Notes under the pieces: generated by a model
What the model was told of the DNA's origin: nothing
Database searches by the model: none
What the model saw: the letters and a program-made list of their open reading frames with translations, nothing else
NCBI GenBank assembly: GCA_944325305.1
Contig: CALUZO010000014.1
Coordinates: 1-64,000 of the forward strand
DNA: 64,000 nt
DNA from: an uncultured Rikenellaceae bacterium
GTDB taxonomy: Bacteria > Bacteroidota > Bacteroidia > Bacteroidales > Rikenellaceae
Reading direction: 5' to 3'
Part shown: in pieces, positions 55,843 to 64,000 of the stretch
How positions within the stretch are numbered: position 1 is the stretch's first letter
How the letters are laid out: every line of letters begins with the position of its first letter
Made by a program: the position numbers and the translations under genes

Positions 55843-56472
55843 CAGCACTCTCTTCCCGGAGCTTGACCATATAGACAAGCGCTGCTGTCTTCGCCCTATT
55901 CCGACACACGGCAAAACACATAATACGGACTTACTCCACAATCTTACTCCAGCAAAGGGATCCATAACATTCTTTAGATTACATCGGGCAAACTAATGCC
56001 GTAACCGATAACACCCCCCGATAAAGCCACCAAGCAGAATTTCAATAAACGTATCATATTTTGACATGGCAGCCAGGCCCTGTTATGCCAAAAACCGAGA
56101 GATATGATTAGCTGTATCTGCACAACACCACGAGCCCACCGAATATAGAGACGCGATTGACATACAAGAAACTTACTCGCCCATTACCAAAATAGCATTA
56201 TATCCGTAAACTAATGCAGCAAAGCGCATCCATGTGATATACGCAGTAATCCGTACAGACCATTTTAGGAGGATTAGGCTTTATTCGATGTGCCTATGTG
56301 TATTCCCCGAATCGCTTTATCCATTGATATGGGATGCTCTCCATAAAGCCAATGAGCCATAATCATTTATACCTATACTGACTGTGCGACATTCGAGCCG
56401 GGTGTCGAATACTCTCAGAATCATTATTGTTTGAGTAGCATACACATGATGGGCATGTTACGACATTACAGA
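55843..56472. other. Long gap between the GNAT gene and tRNA-Val
   Basis: About 630 bases. The only protein-like signal is a tiny membrane peptide frame on the minus strand (55974-56067, listed separately). Nothing else is supported. Confidence 0.45.
55974..56067 (-). pseudogene. Possible glycine-rich membrane micropeptide broken at a run of G
   Basis: ATG at 56067 on the minus strand gives MSKYDTFIEILLGGFIGG, then reaches a run of six G (C at 56014-56019). In the frame as read it ends quickly (CYRLRH, stop at 55993). Dropping one G gives GGVIGYGISLPDVI with a stop at 55974-55976, making a 30-residue peptide with a GxxxG-like hydrophobic segment. It is either a decayed small gene, a phase-variable one, or chance. 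Confidence 0.3.
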
Positions 56473-56512
56473 CATAAAAAAAACCACTCGTTATCGAGTG
56501 GTTTTTTTTATG
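56473..56512 (-). terminator. Terminator after tRNA-Val
   Basis: Arms at about 56473-56490 and 56495-56512, with CCACTCG/CGAGTGG flanked by A and T runs. It should work on both strands. Confidence 0.85.
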
Positions 56513-56523
56513 ATTTCTTTTAG

Positions 56524-56598
56524 TGGGAGCTGAGGGATTCGAACCCCCGACCCTCTGCTTGTAAGGCAGATGCTCTGAACCAGCTGAGCTAAGCTCCC
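56524..56598 (-). tRNA. tRNA-Val (TAC)
   Basis: A minus-strand cloverleaf with acceptor GGGAGCT/AGCTCCC, discriminator A, D arm GCTC/GAGC, anticodon stem TCTGC/GCAGA with loop CTTACAA (anticodon TAC) and T arm CGGGG-TTCGAAT-CCCTC. The -7 box is at 56677-56684 and the terminator at 56473-56512. Confidence 0.92.
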
Positions 56599-56676
56599 GA
56601 AATAATCCTAATAACTTGCGCGCACCGAAAATCACCTTCTCATCACCCCCTCGTCCTTACTTCCGGATTGCGAGTG

Positions 56677-56684
56677 CAAATATA
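56677..56684 (-). promoter_or_regulatory. -7 box for tRNA-Val
   Basis: Minus-strand TATATTTG, followed by CACTCG, 79 bases upstream of the tRNA. Confidence 0.5.
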
Positions 56685-56721
56685 GGCCTTATTTTTGTAT
56701 TTCCAAACTTTTTTAAAAAAA

Positions 56722-58482
<1,761 letters not shown>

Positions 58483-58561
58483 ATTTTTTGTTTTTAAAAG
58501 AGATGTTGCAACCCGGACAATCCGAAAACGAATCAACCGGATTTCCACTACATTTATTTAA

Positions 58562-58632
58562 TAATATAGGATGCGTTCAGACATCTTTGCGATCTTTCGC
58601 ATAATACTTCCCGCCTTTCGCTATATTTGTAA
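58562..58632 (+). repeat. Degenerate copy of the promoter-bearing repeat, ahead of tadA
   Basis: It starts AATATAGGATGCG, like the junctions of the arrays at 11.9 and 54.0 kb. It ends CGCCTTTCGCTATATTTG, with the -7 box at 58622-58629. The middle has diverged. It lies between divergent aspS and tadA. Confidence 0.5.
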
Positions 58633-58665
58633 CTACAAAACAGGCCTCAAAGATAGGGATTTATT

Positions 58666-59115
58666 ATGGATAGTGAACAGGAGCGAGACGAAAAATTTAT
58701 GAGGGCCGCAATAGAACAGGCCCGCGAAGCGTTATCAAAACAGGAGGTTCCCATAGGCGCCGTAATCGTTCTGGGAGAGCAGATAGTCGGTCGGGGGCAT
58801 AACCTTGTCGAGACACTCGGCGACGCTACTGCACATGCCGAAATGCAGGCTTTTACTGCCGCTGCCGAAACTACCGGCGGAAAATATCTCAATGACTGTA
58901 CGCTTTATGTGACTGTGGAGCCGTGTCCGATGTGCGCCGGAGCGAGCGCATGGAGTCAAATTGGACGCATCGTATACGGAGCGTCCGATCCCAAACGCGG
59001 ATATTCGACCATCGGAGGCAGGATTCTCCACCCGCGAACCAAAGTCACCGCCGGAGTGTTGGCCGACGAATGTTCCGAAATGATGGAAACGTTTTTCAAA
59101 AAACTAAGATGCTAA
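58666..59115 (+). CDS. tadA: tRNA adenosine(34) deaminase TadA-like
   Basis: A 149-residue zinc deaminase. The catalytic motif HAE (His57, Glu59 in ATAHAEMQAF) and zinc cysteines PCPMC (Cys87, Cys90) are intact. AGA after the second Cys and the C-terminal FFKKLR match TadA, which makes inosine at the wobble base of tRNA-Arg(ACG). A related guanine or cytosine deaminase cannot be fully excluded. Promoter box at 58622-58629. Confidence 0.88.
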   Translation: MDSEQERDEKFMRAAIEQAREALSKQEVPIGAVIVLGEQIVGRGHNLVETLGDATAHAEMQAFTAAAETTGGKYLNDCTLYVTVEPCPMCAGASAWSQIGRIVYGASDPKRGYSTIGGRILHPRTKVTAGVLADECSEMMETFFKKLRC

Positions 59116-59140
59116 TCTGGAAAATTCATATAAAAAACGA

Positions 59141-59148
59141 TATATTTG
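59141..59148 (+). promoter_or_regulatory. -7 box for the TPR protein gene
   Basis: TATATTTG, 52 bases before the ATG at 59201. Confidence 0.6.
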
Positions 59149-59200
59149 TACTTCATGTTAACCACACTAACTTAAAAACAAACTAAAAACCATAACACCT

Positions 59201-60160
59201 ATGAAACGATTTACAATCCTTTCTTCAGCGCTCGCGGCAATCTTCTGCGTATCTGTGGCGACAGCCCAAACTTCGCAAGAGGTCGCGGAAAAATATACCA
59301 ACGCATGTAAACTTATCAATGATGATAAGAACTATGCCGCCGCAGTACCCATACTCGAAGATGTTATAAAACAAGGGACGGCAGTAGGTGCCGAATCGGC
59401 AAATGCCGTGGCCAGTGCCAAGAAACTGCTCCCTCAGCTATACTACAACCTTGGAATTATGGCAGGTAAAAACAAAAATTTCGCCGAAGCCGAAACTCAA
59501 TTTATGAACGCCTACAACAAAGCCAAGGAATACAAAGACCTCACCTTTGAAAAAAGGTCCGAGGATATGCTCGCCAATACGTTTATAAATCAGGCAGGTG
59601 CTTTCGTCAAGAACAAAGAGTATGACAAGGCAGCAGAGATCTACTCCAAGGGGATGAAAGTGCTTCCGAACAACAGCACGCTCCAGATGTATCTGGCCAT
59701 CAGCTACGTGGAAAGCGGCAAGAAAGACGAAGGTTTCGCAATCTTCAAGCAAATAGAAGCCCGTGGCGGAAGGTCGGCCGAAATTGCACGTACCAAAATG
59801 GAAAACTACGACAATGTCGAAGCCAACGAAGCCCTGGCTGCCAAGAATTATCCAAAAGCCGTCAGCCTTCTCAACGACATTTTGAAAGACAACCCCAAAA
59901 ACGCACTCGCACAGTTGATGCTCATCCAGGCTTACAACAATATGGAGAGATACGATGACATCATAAGTAAAGGTCCTGCGGCTGCCGCTGCTCAAACCGA
60001 TGCCAAAAACAAAAGCGACATCTATTACATGATAGGTATCGCATACTACAACAAACAGCAGAACGACAAGGCACTGGAAAACTTCAAAAAGGTGACCACG
60101 GGCAACAACGTCTCCCAGGCCAAGGAACGTATCACCGAACTGAACGAACTGAACAAATAA
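59201..60160 (+). CDS. Periplasmic tetratricopeptide-repeat protein
   Basis: A 319-residue exported protein. Signal peptide MKRFTILSSALAAIFCVSVATA, then helical repeats of the TPR type: KLINDDKNYAAAVPILEDVI, YYNLGIMAGKNKNFAEAETQFMNAY, GAFVKNKEYDKAAEIYSKGMK, AKNYPKAVSLLNDIL, YYMIGIAYYNKQQNDKALENFK. TPR proteins serve as scaffolds for protein complexes; the partner is not indicated. Strong promoter box and terminator, so likely an abundant single-gene product. Confidence 0.85.
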   Translation: MKRFTILSSALAAIFCVSVATAQTSQEVAEKYTNACKLINDDKNYAAAVPILEDVIKQGTAVGAESANAVASAKKLLPQLYYNLGIMAGKNKNFAEAETQFMNAYNKAKEYKDLTFEKRSEDMLANTFINQAGAFVKNKEYDKAAEIYSKGMKVLPNNSTLQMYLAISYVESGKKDEGFAIFKQIEARGGRSAEIARTKMENYDNVEANEALAAKNYPKAVSLLNDILKDNPKNALAQLMLIQAYNNMERYDDIISKGPAAAAAQTDAKNKSDIYYMIGIAYYNKQQNDKALENFKKVTTGNNVSQAKERITELNELNK

Positions 60161-60190
60161 TATCAGGCCCTTCACGTGGGCATGACACGA

Positions 60191-60225
60191 TAAAGCACCC
60201 TTTGACGAGGGTGCTTTATTTTTAC
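60191..60225 (+). terminator. Terminator after the TPR gene
   Basis: Arms TAAAGCACCC and GGGTGCTTTA around TTTGACGA, followed by TTTTT. Confidence 0.85.
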
Positions 60226-60505
60226 GAATACCCGGATCAGACATTCACCGTACTCCATTGGCAGAGACCTCTCCACCCGTTCGGCAATTCGACATGCGCA
60301 CGACCACAAAAAAACAGCAACACACATCAATCCGAGAAACATGCTTGTTCTCCGAGACGGTTGCTTTCGTGCATCCAATCCGGCAATCATGCCCCACTCC
60401 ATGTACCATGCAACCGACCACTGTGCGGATTCCGGAAGAAAACCCGCAACACTTAACACAATAATTTCAATAATTCAGAAGAGAAATCATACCTTTGCCA
60501 TATAG
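60226..60505. other. Gap before the U32 peptidase gene
   Basis: About 280 bases with no supported gene. A -7-like TACCTTTG (60490-60497) lies nine bases before the ATG at 60506. Confidence 0.5.
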
Positions 60506-62335
60506 ATGCATAATTCAGGTACGATACGGGGAATAGAGCTTCTTGCACCTGCACGCGACTGCGCAACAGGAATGATCGCTGTCGATGCAGGCGCCGATGC
60601 CGTCTACATCGGAGGGCCGGCTTTCGGAGCAAGGGTGGCGGCTGGCAATGAGACAAAGGACATTGCCGCTCTCGTGGAATATTCCCACATGTTCGGCGTC
60701 AGGGTATACGCGGCACTCAACACCATAGTTTATGAAAACGAACTTAAAGATGCCGAAAAGATCGCCCGCGAACTCATCTCTGCCGGAGTCGACGCACTGA
60801 TTGTACAAGATATGGCATTCCTGCGCATGGGATTGTCCGGGGTGGAACTACACGCCTCGACACAAATGAGCAACTGCACGCCAGAAAAGGTAGAGTTTCT
60901 CAGAGAAGCCGGATTTTCGAGGGTCATACTCGAACGGGGACTGACCTTTGCGGAAATCTCGGAAATAGCAAAGGTAGAGGGTATCGACATTGAGTGTTTC
61001 GTTCACGGTGCCATATGCGTAGGCCTAAGCGGACAGTGCTACATGAGCCGAAGCATGAGCCGTCGCAGCGGCAACCGTGGCGATTGCAGTCAGCCATGCC
61101 GCCTCACGTACGACCTGCTGGACGGCAACGGCAATACGGTGATACGGGGAAAACACCTGCTTTCGGTACTCGATCTCAACCTGTCGGGAAGGATACCGCA
61201 ATTACTCGACGCCGGTGTAACATCCTTCAAGATCGAGGGCAGACTCAAAGATGCGAATTACGTGCGCAACGTGGTCAGTTATTACCGTATGGCGATAGAC
61301 AAAGCATTGAAAGAGCGTCAAGGGATGTCCAGAAGTTCATCCGGCCGGTCTATTTACGATTTCACGCCCGACCCGTCACGGAGCTTCACACGCGGTTTCA
61401 CGACCTGGATGCTGGACGGGAAAAAGGCCGGGCAGGCATCCTTCTCCACACCCAAGGCTACCGGCGAATACATCGGCAAAGTCACAGCGACAGGCAGGGA
61501 TTCCTTTACAATCTCCGGCAACACGCCACTCAATCCGGGAGACGGAATATGCTTCATCTCAAACGGCGAACTGATAGGTACAAACGTCAACAGAGCCGAA
61601 GGGCAAACAGTCTGGCCAAACAAGACAGAGCATATCGTACCCGGCACGGCGATATACCGCAACTATGACCACGCTTTCAACTCACGACTCAACAGGAGCC
61701 GCACACGCAGAGTTATAGGTATAAAGGCCGACTGTCATATCACGCACGGCATTTTAAGCCTCGCTTTGACCGACGAAGAGGGCAACTCGGTGTGCGTCAC
61801 CGAGAACCTCGATCCCGAACCGGCCAAAGACCCGGAAAAGATGGAAAACACGATCCGTTCGCAACTATCGAAACTGGGCGACTCCATCTTCGCGACCGAC
61901 AATATAGCGATGACTGTCGAGGGAGAGTTGCCGTTTATCCCGGTCTCGAAAATCAATGCGATACGACGGCGGGCAACCGAATTGCTCATTGCAGAAAGGT
62001 TGCGCATTCGCCCCGAACAAGCATCCGCCATCGAAAACTTGAATTTCCCTTATCCCTCGACAGAACTCGGAGGCGAAGCGAACATAACGAACTCGTTGGC
62101 AGAACGGTTTTACCGAGACCACGGAGTGACGAAAATAGCAACTCCACTCGACCTCATGCAAACTCTGACGGGACAGAAGGTAATGACATCGGCCTACTGT
62201 CTGAGACGCGAACTCGGCCAGTGCCTGAAGCAAAAACACACACTGCAAGGACCATTGCGAATAAAAAGAGGTGCCATAACCTGGCTGCTCGAATTCGACT
62301 GCACTCTCTGCCGCATGAACATAATTAAAGAATAA
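60506..62335 (+). CDS. U32-family peptidase (RlhA/TrhP/collagenase-like)
   Basis: A 609-residue protein. The N-terminal 300 residues are the U32 domain: ELLAPARDCATGMIAVDAGADAVYIGG, GVDALIVQDMAFLRM, ELHASTQMSNCT, FVHGAICVGLSGQCYMSRSMSRRSGNRGDCSQPCRLTYDL. The conserved cysteines there are now thought to bind an Fe-S cluster in the RlhA and TrhP relatives, which hydroxylate rRNA or tRNA rather than cleave protein. The C-terminal half contains an OB-like beta domain and two further Cys (CLKQKH, CTLCRMN). An RNA-modifying role is more likely than proteolysis, and the neighbouring methyltransferase gene four bases downstream fits that. Confidence 0.88.
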   Translation: MHNSGTIRGIELLAPARDCATGMIAVDAGADAVYIGGPAFGARVAAGNETKDIAALVEYSHMFGVRVYAALNTIVYENELKDAEKIARELISAGVDALIVQDMAFLRMGLSGVELHASTQMSNCTPEKVEFLREAGFSRVILERGLTFAEISEIAKVEGIDIECFVHGAICVGLSGQCYMSRSMSRRSGNRGDCSQPCRLTYDLLDGNGNTVIRGKHLLSVLDLNLSGRIPQLLDAGVTSFKIEGRLKDANYVRNVVSYYRMAIDKALKERQGMSRSSSGRSIYDFTPDPSRSFTRGFTTWMLDGKKAGQASFSTPKATGEYIGKVTATGRDSFTISGNTPLNPGDGICFISNGELIGTNVNRAEGQTVWPNKTEHIVPGTAIYRNYDHAFNSRLNRSRTRRVIGIKADCHITHGILSLALTDEEGNSVCVTENLDPEPAKDPEKMENTIRSQLSKLGDSIFATDNIAMTVEGELPFIPVSKINAIRRRATELLIAERLRIRPEQASAIENLNFPYPSTELGGEANITNSLAERFYRDHGVTKIATPLDLMQTLTGQKVMTSAYCLRRELGQCLKQKHTLQGPLRIKRGAITWLLEFDCTLCRMNIIKE

Positions 62336-62339
62336 CGCC

Positions 62340-63245
62340 ATGAACAATCCCGAACTGCTCACACCTGCAGAATGGAAAGATTATGAACTCGTCGACAGCG
62401 GAGATTTCGAAAAGCTCGAACGCTTCGGCCAATGGATAACCGTACGACCCGAACCGCAGGCAATATGGCACAAGAGCCTCCCGGAAACGGAGTGGAACCG
62501 TTTGGCCGACGCCGTTTTCCGCCGCGACGGCAAAAGCGAAGAGCGAGGCGAATGGAACACATCTTCCAGAATGCCAGGCCAATGGTGGGTTGAATACGCA
62601 TACAAAAAGATGAGCATGAAAATGAGGCTGGGACTCACCTCGTTCAAACATGTCGGCATCTTTCCGGAACAGGCCGTCAACTGGAACTTCATATACGACG
62701 AATGCAACCGTATAGCGGTATGTAACGGCAGACCGGCAAACATACTCAACCTGTTCGCCTATACCGGAGGAGCTTCGCTTGCGGCACGAAGTACGGGAGC
62801 GACAGTCACCCATGTCGATTCGGTGAAGCAGGTGGTAAGCTGGTCGCGCGAAAATATGGAAGCGAGCGGACTGGATGGCATACGCTGGATAGTCGACGAC
62901 GCCTTGAAATTCGCCCGCAGGGAGGTTAAGCGCGGCAAGACATACGACGGCATAATCCTCGACCCACCTGCATACGGACGCGGACCGGAAGGCGAAAAAT
63001 GGGTGCTCGAACAGAATATCGGCGAACTGCTCGGACTATGTTCGCAATTGTTAGCCACGAAGAACAGTTTCCTCGTATTGAACCTCTACTCCATGGGATT
63101 GTCGGCGCTATTGGCAAAAGGCATTTGCAACCAACTCTTCGGCAAGCCATCCGATCCGGACAACGAACGTTTCGGCGAACTATACTTTCGCGACCGCAGC
63201 GGCAAAGCTCTGCCACTCGGCGTTTTTTACAGACTATCACGCTGA
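62340..63245 (+). CDS. RlmI/RlmK-like class I SAM methyltransferase
   Basis: A 301-residue methyltransferase with an N-terminal PUA-like or substrate domain (about 1-115) and a Rossmann SAM domain. Motif I is ILNLFAYTGGASLAA (about 138-152), then VTHVDSVKQVVSWSRENMEASG, and the catalytic DPPAYGRG near 206-213. This resembles the 23S rRNA cytosine-5 methyltransferase family RlmI. It follows the U32 gene by four bases, so both are probably expressed together. Confidence 0.85.
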   Translation: MNNPELLTPAEWKDYELVDSGDFEKLERFGQWITVRPEPQAIWHKSLPETEWNRLADAVFRRDGKSEERGEWNTSSRMPGQWWVEYAYKKMSMKMRLGLTSFKHVGIFPEQAVNWNFIYDECNRIAVCNGRPANILNLFAYTGGASLAARSTGATVTHVDSVKQVVSWSRENMEASGLDGIRWIVDDALKFARREVKRGKTYDGIILDPPAYGRGPEGEKWVLEQNIGELLGLCSQLLATKNSFLVLNLYSMGLSALLAKGICNQLFGKPSDPDNERFGELYFRDRSGKALPLGVFYRLSR

Positions 63246-63390
63246 TATCCACCGAACTACACATATCGGCCCCATATCCCCACGCATGAGCAGGAGTCGG
63301 ACCGCCCCACCTCATGCCAATCAAGAGCCAAGGTCACTGTCCGCAATTCGGTTTTACGGCATAAAAAGTTGCAACTATAGATTATTTTGA

Positions 63391-63398
63391 TAACTTTG
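63391..63398 (+). promoter_or_regulatory. -7 box for the LysR-family gene
   Basis: TAACTTTG with a TTG element near 63369, 32 bases before the ATG. Confidence 0.55.
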
Positions 63399-63430
63399 CA
63401 TACTACCATAAGATCGACCCTACTTAACCT

Positions 63431-64000
63431 ATGACCATTATCCAACTTGAATATCTTCTGGCGGTCGCTAACTGCGGCAGTTTTTCAGCGGCGTCGGAAC
63501 TGTGTTTCGTGACGCAACCGTCGCTCAGCATGCAGATCAAGAACCTCGAAGAGGAACTCGGAGTTATCCTGCTCGACCGGTCCAAAAAGCCGGTCATCCC
63601 GACCGATGCCGGTGAAACAGTCATCCGAAACGCCCGCGAGGCAATCAAAGCCTATAACTACATAAAAGAATCGGTCGCCGAACTCAAAGGCGAAATAGCC
63701 GGCCATCTCAAACTGGGAGTCATCCCGACCATCGCGCCTTATCTGCTTCACCGCTTCATACCCGGATTTCTTGCCAGGTATCCAAAAGTAGAACTGGAAG
63801 TCAAGGAGATGAAGACTGCCGATATTTTCAAGGCACTCGGACACGACAGCCTCGATGCAGCAATCATAGCAGGCGGAATGTGTCCCGACGAAATAGCCGA
63901 ACAGGAACTTTTCGACGACCGTTTTTTCGCATACGTCTCACCGCTCAATCCTCTTTACGAACGCAACAACGTCCGCATAGAGGATATCGACATGAAGGAG
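63431..64000 (+). CDS. OxyR-like LysR-family regulator, 3' end outside the window
   Basis: An open frame from the ATG at 63431 to the window edge (190 codons seen of an expected 300 or so). The N-terminal helix-turn-helix is clear: MTIIQLEYLLAVANCGSFSAAS, then CFVTQPSLSMQIKNLEEELG. The effector domain begins at GHLKLGVIPTIAPYLLHRFIPGF. The wording 'QLEYLLAVA...SFSAASE' and 'LGVIPTIAPYLLP' is typical of OxyR. The peroxide-sensing cysteines would lie in the missing part, with one Cys visible in IIAGGMCPDE. Likely regulates oxidative-stress genes; this cannot be confirmed from the fragment. Confidence 0.85.
   Translation, partial: MTIIQLEYLLAVANCGSFSAASELCFVTQPSLSMQIKNLEEELGVILLDRSKKPVIPTDAGETVIRNAREAIKAYNYIKESVAELKGEIAGHLKLGVIPTIAPYLLHRFIPGFLARYPKVELEVKEMKTADIFKALGHDSLDAAIIAGGMCPDEIAEQELFDDRFFAYVSPLNPLYERNNVRIEDIDMKE

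Overview
This 64 kb window looks like a chromosomal segment of a Bacteroidota bacterium, most likely order Bacteroidales. An Alistipes/Rikenellaceae-like member is my guess; the sequence does not fix the genus. The evidence is: promoters of the Bacteroidetes type (a TAnnTTTG -7 box, with almost no purine-rich ribosome binding sites); families typical of the phylum (DUF3276 PUR-like protein, DUF4369 lipoprotein, NfeD plus FloA, SPOR protein, RibBA fusion, anaerobic sulfatase-maturase, DUF6807/PmoA, EttA, TrpB2); and only scattered single tRNAs. Most of the window is ordinary housekeeping chromosome with short operons and intergenic gaps of 100-600 bp.

Layout. 1-2.2 kb (minus): a phage lysis cassette (holin, P5-like muramidase, Rz-like lipoprotein) lying against the 3' end of a CAT-anticodon tRNA. 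2.5-4.7 kb: three tRNAs (Met/Ile-CAT, Gln, Lys), a small outer membrane protein and a stretch of decayed coding sequence. 4.8-9.4 kb (minus): overlapping metal ABC permease, LptF/G and ribBA genes, then fmt. 9.8-17.4 kb (plus): DUF4369 lipoprotein with mtaB; a chemoreceptor-like HAMP stub, trkH and a SPOR protein; NfeD with FloA. 17.8-24.9 kb: ABM-domain lipoprotein, CDP-glycerol transferase-like protein, DUF488, carB, AraC regulator. 24.9-28.2 kb: a RibD-type protein with its two domains in reversed order, then trpB2 behind a 17-residue leader peptide with three consecutive Trp codons. 28.4-43.7 kb: CapA-like protein, rubrerythrin, DUF2721, ettA, hisS, S41 protease, DUF3276, DUF368 lipid transporter, aroE, DUF2007, dnaE, trxA. 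44-52 kb: DUF6807 protein, DUF3781, sulfatase-maturase, pepT, DUF486, a Fur-family regulator with a 34-residue rubredoxin-like microprotein, yihA/engB, prs, tRNA-Ser. 52.5-64 kb: MscS channel, EamA transporter, GNAT, tRNA-Val, aspS, tadA, TPR protein, U32 peptidase, rRNA methyltransferase-like protein and the start of an OxyR-like LysR regulator that runs off the end.

How the genes work together. Translation and tRNA maturation are heavily represented (fmt, mtaB, hisS, aspS, tadA, ettA, yihA, tRNAs), as are envelope functions (LptF/G, SPOR protein, DUF368 carrier, S41 protease, FloA/NfeD). Riboflavin synthesis is split between ribBA and the domain-swapped RibD. Peroxide and redox defence is suggested by rubrerythrin, the Fur-like regulator plus rubredoxin-like peptide, thioredoxin and the OxyR-like protein.

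Most notable: (i) the Trp leader peptide and competing hairpins ahead of trpB2, a probable transcription attenuator; (ii) the inverted RibD architecture; (iii) a 70-77 bp repeat family that carries a -7 promoter box and sits in front of several genes; (iv) a receptor-like HAMP protein without an output domain, tightly coupled to a potassium transporter gene.
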